A stretch of DNA of 64,000 nt from the NCBI RefSeq assembly GCF_030913655.1, contig NZ_CP133189.1, positions 806,001 through 870,000 of the forward strand. The letters are read 5' to 3'. This DNA is from Clostridium sp. MB40-C1. GTDB lineage: Bacteria; Bacillota; Clostridia; Clostridiales; Clostridiaceae. Positions 63,865 through 64,000 of the stretch are shown here, piece after piece; the stretch's first letter is position 1, and each line of letters starts with the position of its first letter. The position numbers and the translations under genes were made by a program. The notes under the pieces are model-generated. The model did no database searches. It was not told the origin of the DNA and saw only the letters and a program-made list of their open reading frames with translations.

Positions 63865-64000
63865 ATGATGTTAGATCAAAATAAGGAAGAAGATAGTATA
63901 AATGTAATAATGGAAGAAGAACACAATTTAGAAGATGAAGACATGATGCTTCAAAATGAAGCTTGTGTTAATAATGATAAGATAACTTTAGCAGATACTA
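63865..64000 (+). CDS. Acidic protein of unknown function, 3' truncated by window edge
   Basis: The frame is open to the window end after ATG 63865 or 63868, with AGGAGGT upstream. The visible 44-45 residues (MLDQNKEEDSINVIMEEEHN, then LEDEDMMLQNEACVN...) are strongly acidic and match nothing I recognise. The excellent RBS and open frame support a real gene; the identity must come from the missing part. Confidence 0.7.
   Translation, partial: MMLDQNKEEDSINVIMEEEHNLEDEDMMLQNEACVNNDKITLADT

Overview
The window is a chromosomal segment of a low-GC, spore-forming, Gram-positive anaerobe, most likely Clostridium sensu stricto. The support is: strong AT bias, GGAGG-type ribosome binding sites with frequent TTG and GTG starts, a MurE carrying the meso-DAP-specific DNPR motif, SpoVD and SpoVE homologues in the mur cluster, a single-chain PurL, and EF-P, RqcH and SepF/DivIVA of the Firmicute type. 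I do not assign a species. No tRNA, rRNA, prophage or CRISPR array was seen.

Layout. 1-6.7 kb: the C-terminal three quarters of a SERCA-like Ca2+ ATPase, a small unknown protein, a Lon-family protease whose ATPase part looks degenerate, and the ATPase YchF. 7-21.7 kb: a cell-wall and division cluster (rsmH, ftsL-like, spoVD, murE, murF, mraY, spoVE/ftsW, ftsQ, DUF881-sbp-DUF881, yggS, sepF, yggT, ylmH, divIVA). It lacks mraZ, murD, murG, ftsA and ftsZ. 22-29 kb: mtnN-aroF, a DksA/TraR zinc protein, lspA-rluD-pyrR, and rqcH on the opposite strand. 29-31.5 kb: a REP-associated (RAYT) transposase with its putative GGGACGGTTA repeats, then dapF. 31.7-39 kb: a type IV pilus/pseudopilus operon (PilB/GspE, PilC/GspF, five prepilin-like proteins, and PilM-, PilN- and PilO-like proteins). 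39.3-43 kb: efp, a zinc-ribbon protein, a small membrane protein, and a tandem glycine riboswitch controlling an amino acid:Na+ symporter. 43.4-55.1 kb: purECFMNHDL for IMP synthesis. 55.6-57.4 kb: a guanine riboswitch controlling an NCS2 purine permease. 58.5-62.6 kb: a phosphoesterase, a DUF985 cupin, a nitrilase-family amidase and a metallo-beta-lactamase-fold hydrolase. 63.3-64 kb: a transcript with four copies of an 11-nt repeat and its own terminator, then the start of an unknown acidic protein.

The housekeeping genes are ordinary. The intergenic DNA is not: it is filled with at least six families of fold-back (MITE-like or structured-RNA-like) repeats of about 75-310 bp. They sit inside operons (pur, pil), in 5' leaders (mtnN, pbuG), and once nested one inside another. 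Together with the RAYT/REP locus and the repeat-bearing small RNA, they are the part of the window most likely to hold something undescribed.
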